This document shows, piece after piece, positions 1 to 7,831 of a stretch of 17,955 nucleotides of DNA (the stretch's first letter is position 1; each line of letters starts with the position of its first letter). The DNA is from an uncultured Eggerthella sp. (lineage in GTDB: Bacteria > Actinomycetota > Coriobacteriia > Coriobacteriales > Eggerthellaceae): NCBI GenBank assembly GCA_900548955.1, contig URMQ01000025.1:1-17955 (forward strand). The letters are read 5' to 3'. Below the pieces are notes generated by a model. The model was not told where the DNA came from, ran no database searches, and saw only the letters and a program-made list of their open reading frames with translations. The translations under genes and the position numbers were made by a program.

Positions 1-55
1 GCAGGACACTTATCCAAAGTGGTCTAACACAACGCACAATTAGTACAAGCAAGCA

Positions 56-376
56 TTATTGATGCAGGCGACCGAAATACCAAGGTGCATGATAAGGCAA
101 CGCTTCCACATACCATCTATCCGTACTGCCTTTTGCGGTTGCTTCTTGTTCCAGATACAAATGCGTTCTGCGACTACCAATCTGCACGGTATAGCGCAGT
201 ATTCGTACTCCTTCGCCAGGAAATGAATTCGATATGGGCTGACCAATTACCTGCTCTATTTGAAACGTACGCCCATCGGGCCAGCAGACCGAAAGTGGCA
301 CAATAACCCCATCGTCACGCCAGCGCGCAATTACATCCACATAGCGACGTGTAGTATGTAAATCTGGCAGTGACAT
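56..376 (-). CDS. Small conserved-type protein divergent from Y-family polymerase
   Basis: This encodes a 106-residue soluble protein with no signal peptide or membrane segment. It alternates short charged/aromatic strands (RRYVDVIARWRDDGVIVPLSV, then WPDGRTFQIEQVIG, then RYTVQIG and RWYVEALP), which suggests a small beta-rich fold. From memory, small proteins of this pattern (a 'DG..PLSV.W.DGR' core and a terminal 'RWYVE') often sit beside Y-family polymerase genes in Gram-positive bacteria; I cannot give a biochemical function. The ATG at 376 follows an AGGAAAGGG purine stretch (about 391-399), a slightly long 13-nt gap. The gene is transcribed away from the polymerase and its 5' end lies about 80 bp from the SOS palindrome at 456-471, so it may share SOS control. 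The composition and the conserved-looking strand pattern argue that it is real rather than a shadow reading frame. Confidence 0.7.
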   Translation of the reverse strand: MSLPDLHTTRRYVDVIARWRDDGVIVPLSVCWPDGRTFQIEQVIGQPISNSFPGEGVRILRYTVQIGSRRTHLYLEQEATAKGSTDRWYVEALPYHAPWYFGRLHQ

Positions 377-417
377 ACGTGCGACAAAACCCTTTCCTGC
401 GAAGCCTCTCCTGCCTG

Positions 418-445
418 TTGCGTTCCCTTAAAAGCACGGTATACT
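418..445 (+). promoter_or_regulatory. Putative promoter of the Y-family polymerase operon
   Basis: A TTGCGT -35-like hexamer (418-423) is separated by 16 nt from a TATACT -10 hexamer (440-445). The predicted start of transcription falls at about 452-457, immediately next to the SOS palindrome at 456-471, which is where a LexA operator would block the promoter. The assignment is by inspection only. Confidence 0.45.
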
Positions 446-455
446 TACCTAATAG

Positions 456-471
456 TAGAACATATGTTCTA
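456..471. promoter_or_regulatory. SOS box (LexA operator), perfect 16-bp palindrome
   Basis: The sequence TAGAACATATGTTCTA is a perfect palindrome containing GAAC-N4-GTTC, the core of the Gram-positive LexA (DinR) operator. It lies 45 bp upstream of the polymerase GTG start and just downstream of a candidate -10 hexamer, so LexA bound here would repress the polymerase and YolD-like genes until DNA damage. It sits between two divergent genes and could also affect the gene at 56-376. That this is a LexA site is inferred from the motif and the polymerase next to it. Confidence 0.88.
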
Positions 472-516
472 TATTTGAAAGCGAACAAAGTGTGTAAATG
501 GAAGGGATATCGCCTA

Positions 517-1851
517 GTGGACAAGAAGCCCACAGAAAAATGCTACCTATGCATAGACCTGAAATCGTTCTATGCCAGCGTTGAGTGTGCTGATCGCGGG
601 TGGGATCCTTTTACTACTAAGCTTGTTGTGGCTGATCCTGAACGAAGTCAAACTACCATCTGCCTTGCCGTATCCCCCGCCTTAAAGGCACTGGGCGTGC
701 CTGGTCGTTGCCGCGTGTTTGAAATTCCTAGCACTATTGATTACTTCATGGCACCACCGCGCATGAAGCGCTATATGGAAGTATCGACCCATATCTACTC
801 GCTCTATTTACGCTACGTCAGTCCGCAGGATATTCACGTATATTCCATCGATGAATGCTTTATTGATGCCACGCCCTATCTTTCGCTCTACCATATGGAT
901 GCCACTACCTTTGCAAAAACGCTTACTAAAACTGTTTTCGACGAAACAGGAATTTGTGCCACCGTAGGTATTGGTACCAATCTTTTCTTGGCGAAAGTCG
1001 CATTGGATATTACCGCCAAACATACCCATGACGGCATCGGAATTCTAAATGAAACCACCTTCAAGCAACAGGTTTGGTTTCATCAACCCATAACTGACAT
1101 TTGGAATATTGGTCCTGGCATCGCTCGTCGTTTAGTGAAATATGGCGTACATGATTTAGCGGGTGTTTGCGCCATGGAAGAAAGAACGCTCTATAAGGAA
1201 TTCGGTGTGAATGCTGAATACTTAATTGATCACGCATGGGGACAAGAGCCGTGCACTATCGCACAAATTCACTCCTACGTGCCTGAAGGTCATTCGCTCA
1301 TGAATGGTCAGGTGCTCCCCTGCGACTATACCTTGGAAGAAACTCGTATGGTCATGCATGAAATGCTTGATGCAAGCGTACTTGAATTGGTGCAAAAAGG
1401 ACTTGTAGCTGAAAGTATTTCGCTTTCTATTGGATATGCGCATCCAAAGATAGGTGCAAACATCGAGGATCTGGACGCATATAACTCGTTTACCCCACCT
1501 ACTCACAGACGTTTTTATGCTCACACAGGCGGTACCAGAAAAATAGGACGTCGCACCAATTCAGCACGCGTATTAAAAGAACATTTCGAAGCGCTTTTTA
1601 ACGAAACAACGAACAATGCTCTACCTATTCGTCGTATCAGCATTGGATTCGGAGGTCTTCTTCCCGAAAAATATGCCACCACAACCCTATTCGACGATAT
1701 TGAAGCAGAAAGCAAAGAACGCCGTCGTCAAGAAGCTATTATTGCCGTACGTGAAAAATTCGGCAAAAACGCTATGTTAAAAGGCACAAGCCTCCAAGAA
1801 AAGGCAACTGCGCGCGAACGCAATAATCAGATTGGAGGTCATCGTGCCTAA
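517..1851 (+). CDS. Y-family (UmuC/DinB-type) translesion DNA polymerase
   Basis: This is an error-prone DNA polymerase of 444 residues that copies past damaged template. The palm signature CIDLKSFYASVE lies at residues 12-23 (metal ligand Asp14), YSIDECFID at 109-117 holds the catalytic Asp112-Glu113 pair, and VGIGTNLFLAKVALDITAKH follows at about 150-169. A helix-hairpin-helix (WNIGPGIARRLVKYG) lies near 196-210. The tail 'TTLFDD' resembles a sliding-clamp peptide, and the end (ATARERNNQIGGHRA) is typical of the UmuC-like enzymes of Gram-positive bacteria. The frame is open from 370, but the SOS box at 456-471 would lie inside such a longer gene; GTG at 517 follows GGAAGGG (500-506) with a 10-nt gap and puts the protein start at the usual place. 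Its last 8 bases overlap the YolD-like gene, so the two are probably translated together. DinB versus UmuC naming is uncertain. Confidence 0.93.
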   Translation: MDKKPTEKCYLCIDLKSFYASVECADRGWDPFTTKLVVADPERSQTTICLAVSPALKALGVPGRCRVFEIPSTIDYFMAPPRMKRYMEVSTHIYSLYLRYVSPQDIHVYSIDECFIDATPYLSLYHMDATTFAKTLTKTVFDETGICATVGIGTNLFLAKVALDITAKHTHDGIGILNETTFKQQVWFHQPITDIWNIGPGIARRLVKYGVHDLAGVCAMEERTLYKEFGVNAEYLIDHAWGQEPCTIAQIHSYVPEGHSLMNGQVLPCDYTLEETRMVMHEMLDASVLELVQKGLVAESISLSIGYAHPKIGANIEDLDAYNSFTPPTHRRFYAHTGGTRKIGRRTNSARVLKEHFEALFNETTNNALPIRRISIGFGGLLPEKYATTTLFDDIEAESKERRRQEAIIAVREKFGKNAMLKGTSLQEKATARERNNQIGGHRA

Positions 1852-2176
1852 TAACTATCCGCAAAAGAAAACACCGCAATCATTTAGCCGTGAACATTCA
1901 AGTTGCGGCACATCAAACTCGCTCGAAAGCAGCACCCACAAAAACACCTATAAAACTTCATTTTTACCTGACGAACTAAAGCAGGAACTTCTTTCAGTGA
2001 AGGACCCTCAAGAACGTGAATATCGCACGAATGTTCTCTTGGCAATTGAGCAAAAAGTAGAAACATATGGCACACATCAAGCACAACCTCATGATAGTCG
2101 TGCACGGCAATTCATGCCCTTTGCTGCGTTAAAAGGATATGCCGATATGGTGCAACAAGAAGAAGGCAAACACTAG
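1844..2176 (+). CDS. YolD-like protein
   Basis: This encodes a 110-residue protein whose C-terminal block RARQFMPFAALKGYADMV matches the core of YolD-like proteins ('.FMPF.AL.GY'), small partners of Y-family polymerases that are thought to play an accessory role like UmuD, though the mechanism is poorly known. The first ~45 residues are Ser/Thr/Asn-rich and look disordered, followed by a charged helical stretch (LPDELKQELLSVKDPQEREYR). GTG at 1844 is chosen because GGAGGT (1834-1839) precedes it by 4 nt and it overlaps the polymerase stop by 8 bp, suggesting translational coupling; the frame opens at a TTG (1832) that lies on the ribosome site itself. It should share the SOS promoter of the polymerase. 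Confidence 0.8.
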   Translation: MPNNYPQKKTPQSFSREHSSCGTSNSLESSTHKNTYKTSFLPDELKQELLSVKDPQEREYRTNVLLAIEQKVETYGTHQAQPHDSRARQFMPFAALKGYADMVQQEEGKH

Positions 2177-2229
2177 CGAAGAACAAACAACCACGCATCT
2201 TGTGCATTTACAACACTACAAATCAGTAT

Positions 2230-2244
2230 GGAAATCATATTTCC
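2230..2244. other. Small hairpin between convergent operons
   Basis: GGAAAT-CAT-ATTTCC forms a 6-bp stem in the 129-bp gap between the YolD-like gene and the convergent nikE gene. It has no adjacent U-run on either strand, so it is not a convincing terminator. Nothing else stands out in this gap. Confidence 0.25.
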
Positions 2245-2305
2245 GTGCACTATACGAATCGGCATGAACGCCACGTATTTCGCATATGCCACAATAACTG
2301 CAGCG

Positions 2306-3121
2306 CTATAGATCAGCAAGATTAACTACACGGGTAGCAAGACGATTTTGCAACGCTTCTGAATGCGTTACTAACACCAGCCCTACTTCGTTTTCTTCAC
2401 AATACGAAAGCAAGAAATCCCAAATCTGCACCTGAGTAATAGCGTCCAACATGGTAGAGATTTCATCAGCAATAAGAAATTTAGGGCAAACGCGTAAAGC
2501 ACGCGCTATACAGCAACGCTGAAGTTCGCCTCCTGAAAGCTCTCGCGGAAAACGACTGAGCCATTTTTGCTTAATACCCAATTTTTCCAACAAAGCATGA
2601 TCAAGCGGACCTGCCTCTTCTAACGAGCTTTGCATGCGCAACAGCGGATCAAGAGTCTGTTCAGGATGCTGCCAAATCAATTGAACTGGCAATGGAGTGC
2701 TCGGCGTTTTTAAAGCTTTAACGCCTTTTGCACGGGCTGCGCTTGCATAAAAATCGCCATGAGAGCAGCGATAACGAATGCTTGTTTTATTTCGCAAAAC
2801 ACTTGTCTGGTACGAAGAAAGCGGCTCTCCGTCCAGTAAAACTTCACCTTCTTGCGGCTGTAAATATCCTGCAAGCAATCGACACACGGTGGTTTTCCCG
2901 AAACCCGAAGGAGCACTCAGCGCAACTCGTTCGTGTGATTCAACAGCAAAATTAAAATTCGAAAGTAAGGATTTGCTAGCAGCTTTGCTCAGGGTAGCAG
3001 CCTTACCCGAAACAGCCGTAGTGGCATCAGCGGTATCACCAGCATTACTAGTGGCAGCAGCAACGGTAGCAGCGCCACGACCATACGAAAAGGAAACGTT
3101 TCGTAGCTCTAAAGTGCTCAT
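2306..3121 (-). CDS. nikE: ABC importer ATPase, NikE-type
   Basis: This is a 271-residue nucleotide-binding subunit of a nickel/peptide-family importer, acting at the inner face of the membrane. Walker A is APSGFGKTT (70-78), the Q-loop glutamine is 151 (QLIWQHPEQTLDPL), the signature is LSGGE (195-199), Walker B is FLIADE (215-220) and the switch histidine is H253 in LVTHSE. Two insertions are unusual: an Ala/Thr/Ser-rich low-complexity stretch (about 17-50) between the first strand (NVSFSYG) and the next (SLLSNFNF), and about 33 residues (111-143) before the Q-loop. The C-terminus stops soon after the switch region, lacking the extended tail of many Opp/Dpp ATPases. The ATG overlaps the nikD stop by 4 bp (ATGA). 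It is the last gene of the operon. The substrate assignment rests on the operon, not on this protein. Confidence 0.85.
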   Translation of the reverse strand: MSTLELRNVSFSYGRGAATVAAATSNAGDTADATTAVSGKAATLSKAASKSLLSNFNFAVESHERVALSAPSGFGKTTVCRLLAGYLQPQEGEVLLDGEPLSSYQTSVLRNKTSIRYRCSHGDFYASAARAKGVKALKTPSTPLPVQLIWQHPEQTLDPLLRMQSSLEEAGPLDHALLEKLGIKQKWLSRFPRELSGGELQRCCIARALRVCPKFLIADEISTMLDAITQVQIWDFLLSYCEENEVGLVLVTHSEALQNRLATRVVNLADL

Positions 3122-4182
3122 AATTCGTCTCCTTTCGACACAGAATCGCCTGTTTGTGTCGTTGTGTCGCCTGACACTTCTGCGCCATTTTTTATATTTG
3201 CAAAGTTCGAAGTTTCGGCACTAACGCAAGCTTCGTAATCTTTACTGACGATGAAGTCGTGCTCGGGCAACGCATGCCAAAGCGCCTTACTGAAAGGATG
3301 TTGCAATAAGTCAGGTGATGCAAAATTCGCAACAGCTGTTTCTTCTACTACGGTGCCGTCTTTGAACACCGCCACGCGATCGGCAACTCGCAAGGCAAGC
3401 TCAATATCGTGCGTAATTAGCAGCACTCCCTTACCCTCATTAGCAAACTCACGGAAATCCTCCATTGCTTTTACTGACAACTCTAAATCAAGACCAGGAG
3501 TGGGCTCGTCTGCAATTATCAACCGAGGATCTAACATTAACGCCGTGCACAATAAAACACGACGCGCCATGCCTCCCGAAAGTTCAAAGGGATACAAATC
3601 TTCTACATCGCGCGATAGACCATATCGTCCAAACAGCTCTGCACGACGTTGCGCACTACCGCCAATTTGTTTGCCGACCTTCATAAGGGGATCTAAAGAC
3701 TTTACGCTTTGCGGCACAAAAGCAATTTCGCGACCACGTAACTGTGCCAAGCTTTTCGCGTCCTGCAACACACCGTCATAATAGATGGTTCCCTCGACAC
3801 GAGCATTCGTGGTGTATAGTCCCAAAATAGCATCTGCCAATAGCGTCTTGCCCGAGCCTGAGGCACCCACAACTGCCAAAATTTCGCCAGTATGCACCGA
3901 CAAACTTAAGCTATCTATTACCTGACTAGTATATTGCTCAACCGAAAAATACTTTTTTAACGAATCAGAATTTGAAAAGTAGGTATTTGATGAGTCGGTA
4001 TTTGAAGATTTAGCATTTAAAAGTTCCGCGTCCTTATACATGGTGAAACCAATGCTTAGATTCTGAACCTGAAGTAAGTGATGACCACCTGCATGATGGC
4101 TTACTTCTGCATGAGAATGCCCATGGTGGAATTCGGCGTGGGTATGTACCATTGCATCGTGCTGACTTTGCGTGAGTTTCAT
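3118..4182 (-). CDS. nikD: ABC importer ATPase with His-rich N-terminus, NikD-type
   Basis: This is a 354-residue ATPase subunit. Walker A GASGSGKT is at 106-113, Q-loop Q158 (FVPQSVKSLDPL), signature LSGGM 201-205, Walker B LIIADE 221-226 and switch H258. 'SGGMARR' and 'ADEPTPGLD' resemble NikD/DppD. Residues 8-35 hold 11 histidines (HTHAEFHHGHSHAEVSHHAGGHH), an unusual leader for an ATPase and a plausible metal-binding segment. A 38-residue insert (about 50-87) contains pentapeptide repeats of the SSNTx type and corresponds in the fold to the insert in NikE. After the HPFSKAL motif the tail extends about 50 residues, longer than usual and Ser/Thr-rich. ATG at 4182 is preferred over GTG 4191 because AGGA lies 10 nt before the ATG but only 1 nt before that GTG. 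It starts 12 bp after the nikC stop and overlaps nikE by 4 bp. Confidence 0.87.
   Translation of the reverse strand: MKLTQSQHDAMVHTHAEFHHGHSHAEVSHHAGGHHLLQVQNLSIGFTMYKDAELLNAKSSNTDSSNTYFSNSDSLKKYFSVEQYTSQVIDSLSLSVHTGEILAVVGASGSGKTLLADAILGLYTTNARVEGTIYYDGVLQDAKSLAQLRGREIAFVPQSVKSLDPLMKVGKQIGGSAQRRAELFGRYGLSRDVEDLYPFELSGGMARRVLLCTALMLDPRLIIADEPTPGLDLELSVKAMEDFREFANEGKGVLLITHDIELALRVADRVAVFKDGTVVEETAVANFASPDLLQHPFSKALWHALPEHDFIVSKDYEACVSAETSNFANIKNGAEVSGDTTTQTGDSVSKGDEL
3965..4024 (-). repeat. Four 15-bp tandem repeats inside nikD
   Basis: Four imperfect 15-bp units lie head to tail at 3965-3979, 3980-3994, 3995-4009 and 4010-4024. Each centres on a TATTTG/ATTTGA-like core, and in the minus frame they encode degenerate pentapeptides LLNAK-SSNTD-SSNTY-FSNSD. 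Being a multiple of 3, copy changes preserve the frame. The repeats form a linker in the ATPase between its first and second strands. Confidence 0.75.
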
Positions 4183-4194
4183 TGACACCACGTC

Positions 4195-5079
4195 CTATTC
4201 CTGCGCCCGAGCGGGATCAATCAAACGACGAAGACTTTGTCCTGCCTGATCAAACAACAAAACAACTGCCAACAATGCCAAGCCAGGAAAGAGCGCAAGC
4301 CACCACATGCCAATGGAGAGATAATTCATGGATTCGCTTAAAATAATGCCAGTTGCAGGCATTTCTGGAGGAAGGCCAAATCCCAAAAACGTAATAGCCG
4401 CCTCATGCAAAATAGCATGAGGGAACAACAAAATAAGACCAACCAGGTACTGTGGCAATACGGCAGGAAGCACATGATGGACAGCAATATACACAGGTCC
4501 ACGTCCCAATGAACGTGCCACTTCCACATACGAGCTCTGCTTTACCTGAAGCACTTCGGCACGAATAACACGACATAAGCTAGGCCAATGCGTCAGAGCA
4601 ACACCGATTGCTACACCCCAGAATCCTTTGCCAAGCGCATAAGAAATAAGCAGCAAAAGCACAATATGCGGAATACCTAGCATAAGGTCTATCAACCAGG
4701 TAATGCAGGCATCAATCTTCTTTCCACCAAGAGCTGCCAAAGTGCCAAGTACTAACGCAATGATAGAAGAAACCACCGCCGCTAAAAGCCCAATCCCAAT
4801 GCTGGTAGACAAACCTGCCAGTGTTCGCGCCAACATGTCACGCCCTAAATTATCTGTTCCAAATGGATGCAGCAAACTGGGAGCTTCACGCGCAATGGAA
4901 AGATCACTTGTTGTTGCAAGGGGTGTTACCACAATGCCCAACACGGCAACAGCAACAAGAATTGCTGCCGAAACTATACAGACAACCCTTGTGCGCTTTC
5001 GATTGTTCGCTTTTTTTGCTTGAGGAGCGTGAAAAACCGTCAACGGCTCGTTCAATACCGCAGAAAAACCTAATTTCAT
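4195..5079 (-). CDS. nikC: ABC importer permease, NikC/DppC-type
   Basis: This is a 294-residue membrane permease of the BPD_transp_1 class. An N-terminal membrane segment (about 33-52) is followed by the DppC/NikC hallmark HPFGTDNLGRDMLARTLAG, then five further hydrophobic segments. The cytoplasmic EAA loop that docks an ATPase is VEVARSLGRGPVYIAVHHVLPAVLP. ATG at 5079 overlaps the nikB stop (TGA 5076-5078) by 4 bp, so it should be coupled to nikB. The sequence alone does not separate nickel from peptide permeases; the operon context favours nickel. Confidence 0.88.
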   Translation of the reverse strand: MKLGFSAVLNEPLTVFHAPQAKKANNRKRTRVVCIVSAAILVAVAVLGIVVTPLATTSDLSIAREAPSLLHPFGTDNLGRDMLARTLAGLSTSIGIGLLAAVVSSIIALVLGTLAALGGKKIDACITWLIDLMLGIPHIVLLLLISYALGKGFWGVAIGVALTHWPSLCRVIRAEVLQVKQSSYVEVARSLGRGPVYIAVHHVLPAVLPQYLVGLILLFPHAILHEAAITFLGFGLPPEMPATGIILSESMNYLSIGMWWLALFPGLALLAVVLLFDQAGQSLRRLIDPARAQE

Positions 5080-6059
5080 AGCGCATCACCTCCCCGCTTA
5101 ATACGAGGATCAACAATGCGATATAAGATGTTGGCAATCATGTTGCCACCGAACACAATAGCAGCCGACACCAACGTAATGCCTACAAGAAGGGCCACAT
5201 CACTTCCGATACCAGCTGTTACCGCAGCTTGACCAAGTCCTGGATAGGAAAACACCTGTTCAACCAGCACTGAACCACCGAAGATTTCTGATATAGAAGC
5301 AAACTGAAGCGAAATGGCAGGAAGCGCCAAGTTACGCAAACCATGCTTTCGCGCTGCCTGTAAGCGAGTTAGTCCACGCGCTTGAGCAAAACGGATATAG
5401 TCACTTTCCATAATATCGATTGTTTTTTCGCGTGTATGAAGAGCAACGTTCGCCACACCAACGACCGACAACGTTAATGCGGGCAAAATCATATGGTGGA
5501 TCGAATCGAAAATAGTTATATCAGCAGCACTTTTACCAATTGGCGCAGAAAAGCCAATGGGAAACCAGCCTAGCCACACCGCAAAAACCATAAGAACGAT
5601 TAAACCAAGCCAAAACGTAGGTGTTGACGCTAACACAAAACAGTAACCCTTAATAATTCGATCGATTAGAGTGCCCTGCTTGATTCCTGCAACAACACCC
5701 ATAATTAGACCAAATACACCACTTAACACCCAAGCAGCAGCCATTAGCGCGAGGGTATTGAACGATCGGTTTGCAAGCACTTCGGCAACAGGAGCATTAA
5801 ATCGCAAAGATGTGCCCATATCACCCTGCAAAAAAGCACTCGCCCAGTTTAGGTAGCGCTCCCACAACGGCGTATTAGCACCCCAGTAGCTGGCAAGTTG
5901 CGCACGCTGATCTTCGCTCATGCTGGCATATGCGGCTTGCCCTACATTAGCTTGAACAGGGTCAATAGGAGAAATGCCAACCAAAACGAAGGTGACTATA
6001 CTAATAGCCACCATAAGTAGTACGAACTTTACTATGTTGCGTCCAATTAGCTGCGCCAT
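5076..6059 (-). CDS. nikB: ABC importer permease, NikB/DppB-type
   Basis: This is a 327-residue permease that pairs with NikC to form the membrane channel. It starts with a membrane helix (RNIVKFVLLMVAISIVTFVLVG), then the extracytoplasmic 'PIDPVQANVG..' region typical of DppB/NikB, and five more hydrophobic segments. The EAA loop is FAQARGLTRLQAARKHGLRNLALP, and the C-terminus (DPRIKRGGDAL) matches the family end. The ATG at 6059 has no clear ribosome-binding site: the upstream 78-bp spacer is a run of A/T-rich imperfect 15-bp repeats that begins at the nikA stop. Translation may therefore be weak or depend on coupling with nikA, unlike the other genes of this operon. Confidence 0.89.
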   Translation of the reverse strand: MAQLIGRNIVKFVLLMVAISIVTFVLVGISPIDPVQANVGQAAYASMSEDQRAQLASYWGANTPLWERYLNWASAFLQGDMGTSLRFNAPVAEVLANRSFNTLALMAAAWVLSGVFGLIMGVVAGIKQGTLIDRIIKGYCFVLASTPTFWLGLIVLMVFAVWLGWFPIGFSAPIGKSAADITIFDSIHHMILPALTLSVVGVANVALHTREKTIDIMESDYIRFAQARGLTRLQAARKHGLRNLALPAISLQFASISEIFGGSVLVEQVFSYPGLGQAAVTAGIGSDVALLVGITLVSAAIVFGGNMIANILYRIVDPRIKRGGDAL

Positions 6060-6063
6060 AAGT

Positions 6064-6145
6064 TTTGCTTAGTTAATCTTTGCTTGATCAATCTTTGTTT
6101 AGTTACTATTCCGTTCGAGTAATCCCTATTCGCTTAGTTAATCCC
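6064..6145. repeat. Imperfect ~15-bp tandem repeats between nikA and nikB
   Basis: Units TTTGCTTAGTTAATC (6064-6078), TTTGCTTGATCAATC (6079-6093) and TTTGTTTAGTTACTA (6094-6108) are followed by two more diverged and longer copies (6109-6126, 6127-6145). The last copy includes the nikA stop codon (6138-6140). They appear to be serial duplications of the stop-codon region and fill the whole nikA-nikB spacer, leaving no ribosome-binding site for nikB. Confidence 0.75.
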
Positions 6146-7772
6146 AACTCCATTTATCTACGTTATTCACCAACGACCACCCGTGACCATGAGGATGCGG
6201 TTTTTGTTCAGCAACATTTAAGCCGCTACGCTTGAAATACAGATGATCAACATTGGCAAGCCATACCCACGTTGCTGCACCTTGAGGTGCTACCCCTTCG
6301 GAGCCATCCCACTGTGCTAACTTCCATTCATCATACGAATCTTCTACCGCTGTTTTAGCGAGAGCAGCGTCCATATGCGCATCAACCGTTGCATTTTCAT
6401 ATGATGCATAATTTCCTACACCGCGAGAATACAAAAGGTTGTACATTTCGGTAGGACTATTCGATCCCCAGCCCCAAAGAATTGGATCGGAGAATTCGCG
6501 AGGGTACAATTCATCCCAGCCAGCGCCATGGATGTTTACTTCGATACCAAATTCCGCCATCTGGTTACTGAATTCCGCTGCAAGCGCCTGACGGACCGAA
6601 TCGTTCGAACTGTAATACAAATCAAAGCTTGCACGAAGACCGTCTTTTACTAATACCCCATCTTCGCCTGGCGTCCAACCGCCCTGTTCCAACAAAGTAC
6701 GTGCATAATCGGCATTGGTTTCAACCCTCATATCATCTGATGCCCAAGGTGTTCCATCCGAAACGCTATATGCTGCCGTTCCATAACCCGAAAGAACATT
6801 ATCAATCATGGTTTCACGATCGACCGCATAATTCATTGCACGGCGCAGCGCCAAATCCTGGGTAACATTGTTGCCAAGAGCATAGTCGTTTACGCCATCT
6901 TTTTTCGTGCCGCCTGCAGGAACACTCGGGAACGAAATACCGCGACTATCAACAGATTTACAATTGAAAAGCTCATACTGATCAGGCGTTGAATCTGCCA
7001 TAGTAGCCGCCGTATAGGCAATATCCACTTCGCCCGAATTCGCTGCCGCAAGAGAAGCATCTTCTTCCATAAACACCACGATAACGCGCTGCATGCTAGG
7101 AGCTTCACCATAATAATCAGGATTTGCTGTAAGAATTACCTGTTGACCCTGATCCCACTGTTCTAACTTATAACGACCAGAGCCGATAGGATTTGCGCCA
7201 TACGTTGCTGAATCATAGGCATGTTCCGGAACAATACCAAAAACTGCCAAGGTGTAGAGCAACGCATTAAAGGGTTTGGTCATATGAAGCTCTACCGTAA
7301 AATCGTCCACCGCAACTGCTTCTTCCACCATAGAAAGGTCTGCCTCTGCTGCTTCAGCATTATTGATGCCGTTAATAGTGAACGCCACATCGTGCGCGGT
7401 TAGTTGCTCCCCATCCGTAAAATACGCATCATCGCGAATATGGAAAATCCAGGTCATACCATCGGCGCTACATTCATATGAAGTAGCAAGATCGTTTACG
7501 AAATTAAGATCGGCATCAGTAGTGATAAGCGTAGATTGAATAAGTGGCTCGTGAACATGCTCGCCACAGCCCCAAGAAAAGAACGGGTCAAAACCAGCAG
7601 CAGGTTCAGAATTAACTGTCATGGAAACCACTACTTCATTAGTATTCCCTGTAACCGAAACACCTTCAGTAAGTGTCTTGCTCGAAGAACAAGCAGACAG
7701 CAAGCTGCCAAGAGAAAGAGATGCAACGCCTATACCTGCAAGCTTTACAAAGTTCCGTCTGGTAATTGCCAC
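6138..7772 (-). CDS. nikA: Tat-exported lipoprotein, nickel/peptide solute-binding protein (NikA-type)
   Basis: This is a 544-residue family-5 solute-binding protein, the extracellular receptor of the importer. The N-terminus carries a twin-arginine motif (TRRNFVKLAG, residues 4-13), a hydrophobic stretch and a lipobox ending LLSAC with Cys28 as the lipidation site. Family-5 features follow: 'EPLIQSTLITTDADLNFVNDLATSYECSADGMTWIFHIRDDAYFTDGEQLTAHDVAF', 'NPIGSGRYKLEQW' and 'LRRAMNYAVDRETMI'. The C-terminal tail KPHPHGHGWSLVNNVDKWSWD has three closely spaced histidines, a pattern I associate with nickel-type rather than peptide-type members. The frame is open to 7832, but GTG at 7772 follows AAAGGAG with a 5-nt gap and places the Tat motif at residue 5-6. 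This is the first gene of the operon, behind the operator array at 7856-7939. Confidence 0.9.
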   Translation of the reverse strand: MAITRRNFVKLAGIGVASLSLGSLLSACSSSKTLTEGVSVTGNTNEVVVSMTVNSEPAAGFDPFFSWGCGEHVHEPLIQSTLITTDADLNFVNDLATSYECSADGMTWIFHIRDDAYFTDGEQLTAHDVAFTINGINNAEAAEADLSMVEEAVAVDDFTVELHMTKPFNALLYTLAVFGIVPEHAYDSATYGANPIGSGRYKLEQWDQGQQVILTANPDYYGEAPSMQRVIVVFMEEDASLAAANSGEVDIAYTAATMADSTPDQYELFNCKSVDSRGISFPSVPAGGTKKDGVNDYALGNNVTQDLALRRAMNYAVDRETMIDNVLSGYGTAAYSVSDGTPWASDDMRVETNADYARTLLEQGGWTPGEDGVLVKDGLRASFDLYYSSNDSVRQALAAEFSNQMAEFGIEVNIHGAGWDELYPREFSDPILWGWGSNSPTEMYNLLYSRGVGNYASYENATVDAHMDAALAKTAVEDSYDEWKLAQWDGSEGVAPQGAATWVWLANVDHLYFKRSGLNVAEQKPHPHGHGWSLVNNVDKWSWD

Positions 7773-7831
7773 AGTTTCTCCTTTATACAGAAAATATGCA
7801 GACGCATTCGGATAACTAACGTTATAAAGCA

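Noticed and set aside
370..516. Longer polymerase frame starting at ATG 370
   Set aside because: It would place the SOS operator and promoter inside the gene, adds residues unlike the family, and lacks a good ribosome site; GTG 517 has one.
2778..3781. Long plus-strand frames opposite nikE and nikD
   Set aside because: Their Ser/Arg/Cys-rich translations show no domain and mirror well-supported ATPase genes, so they are shadows.
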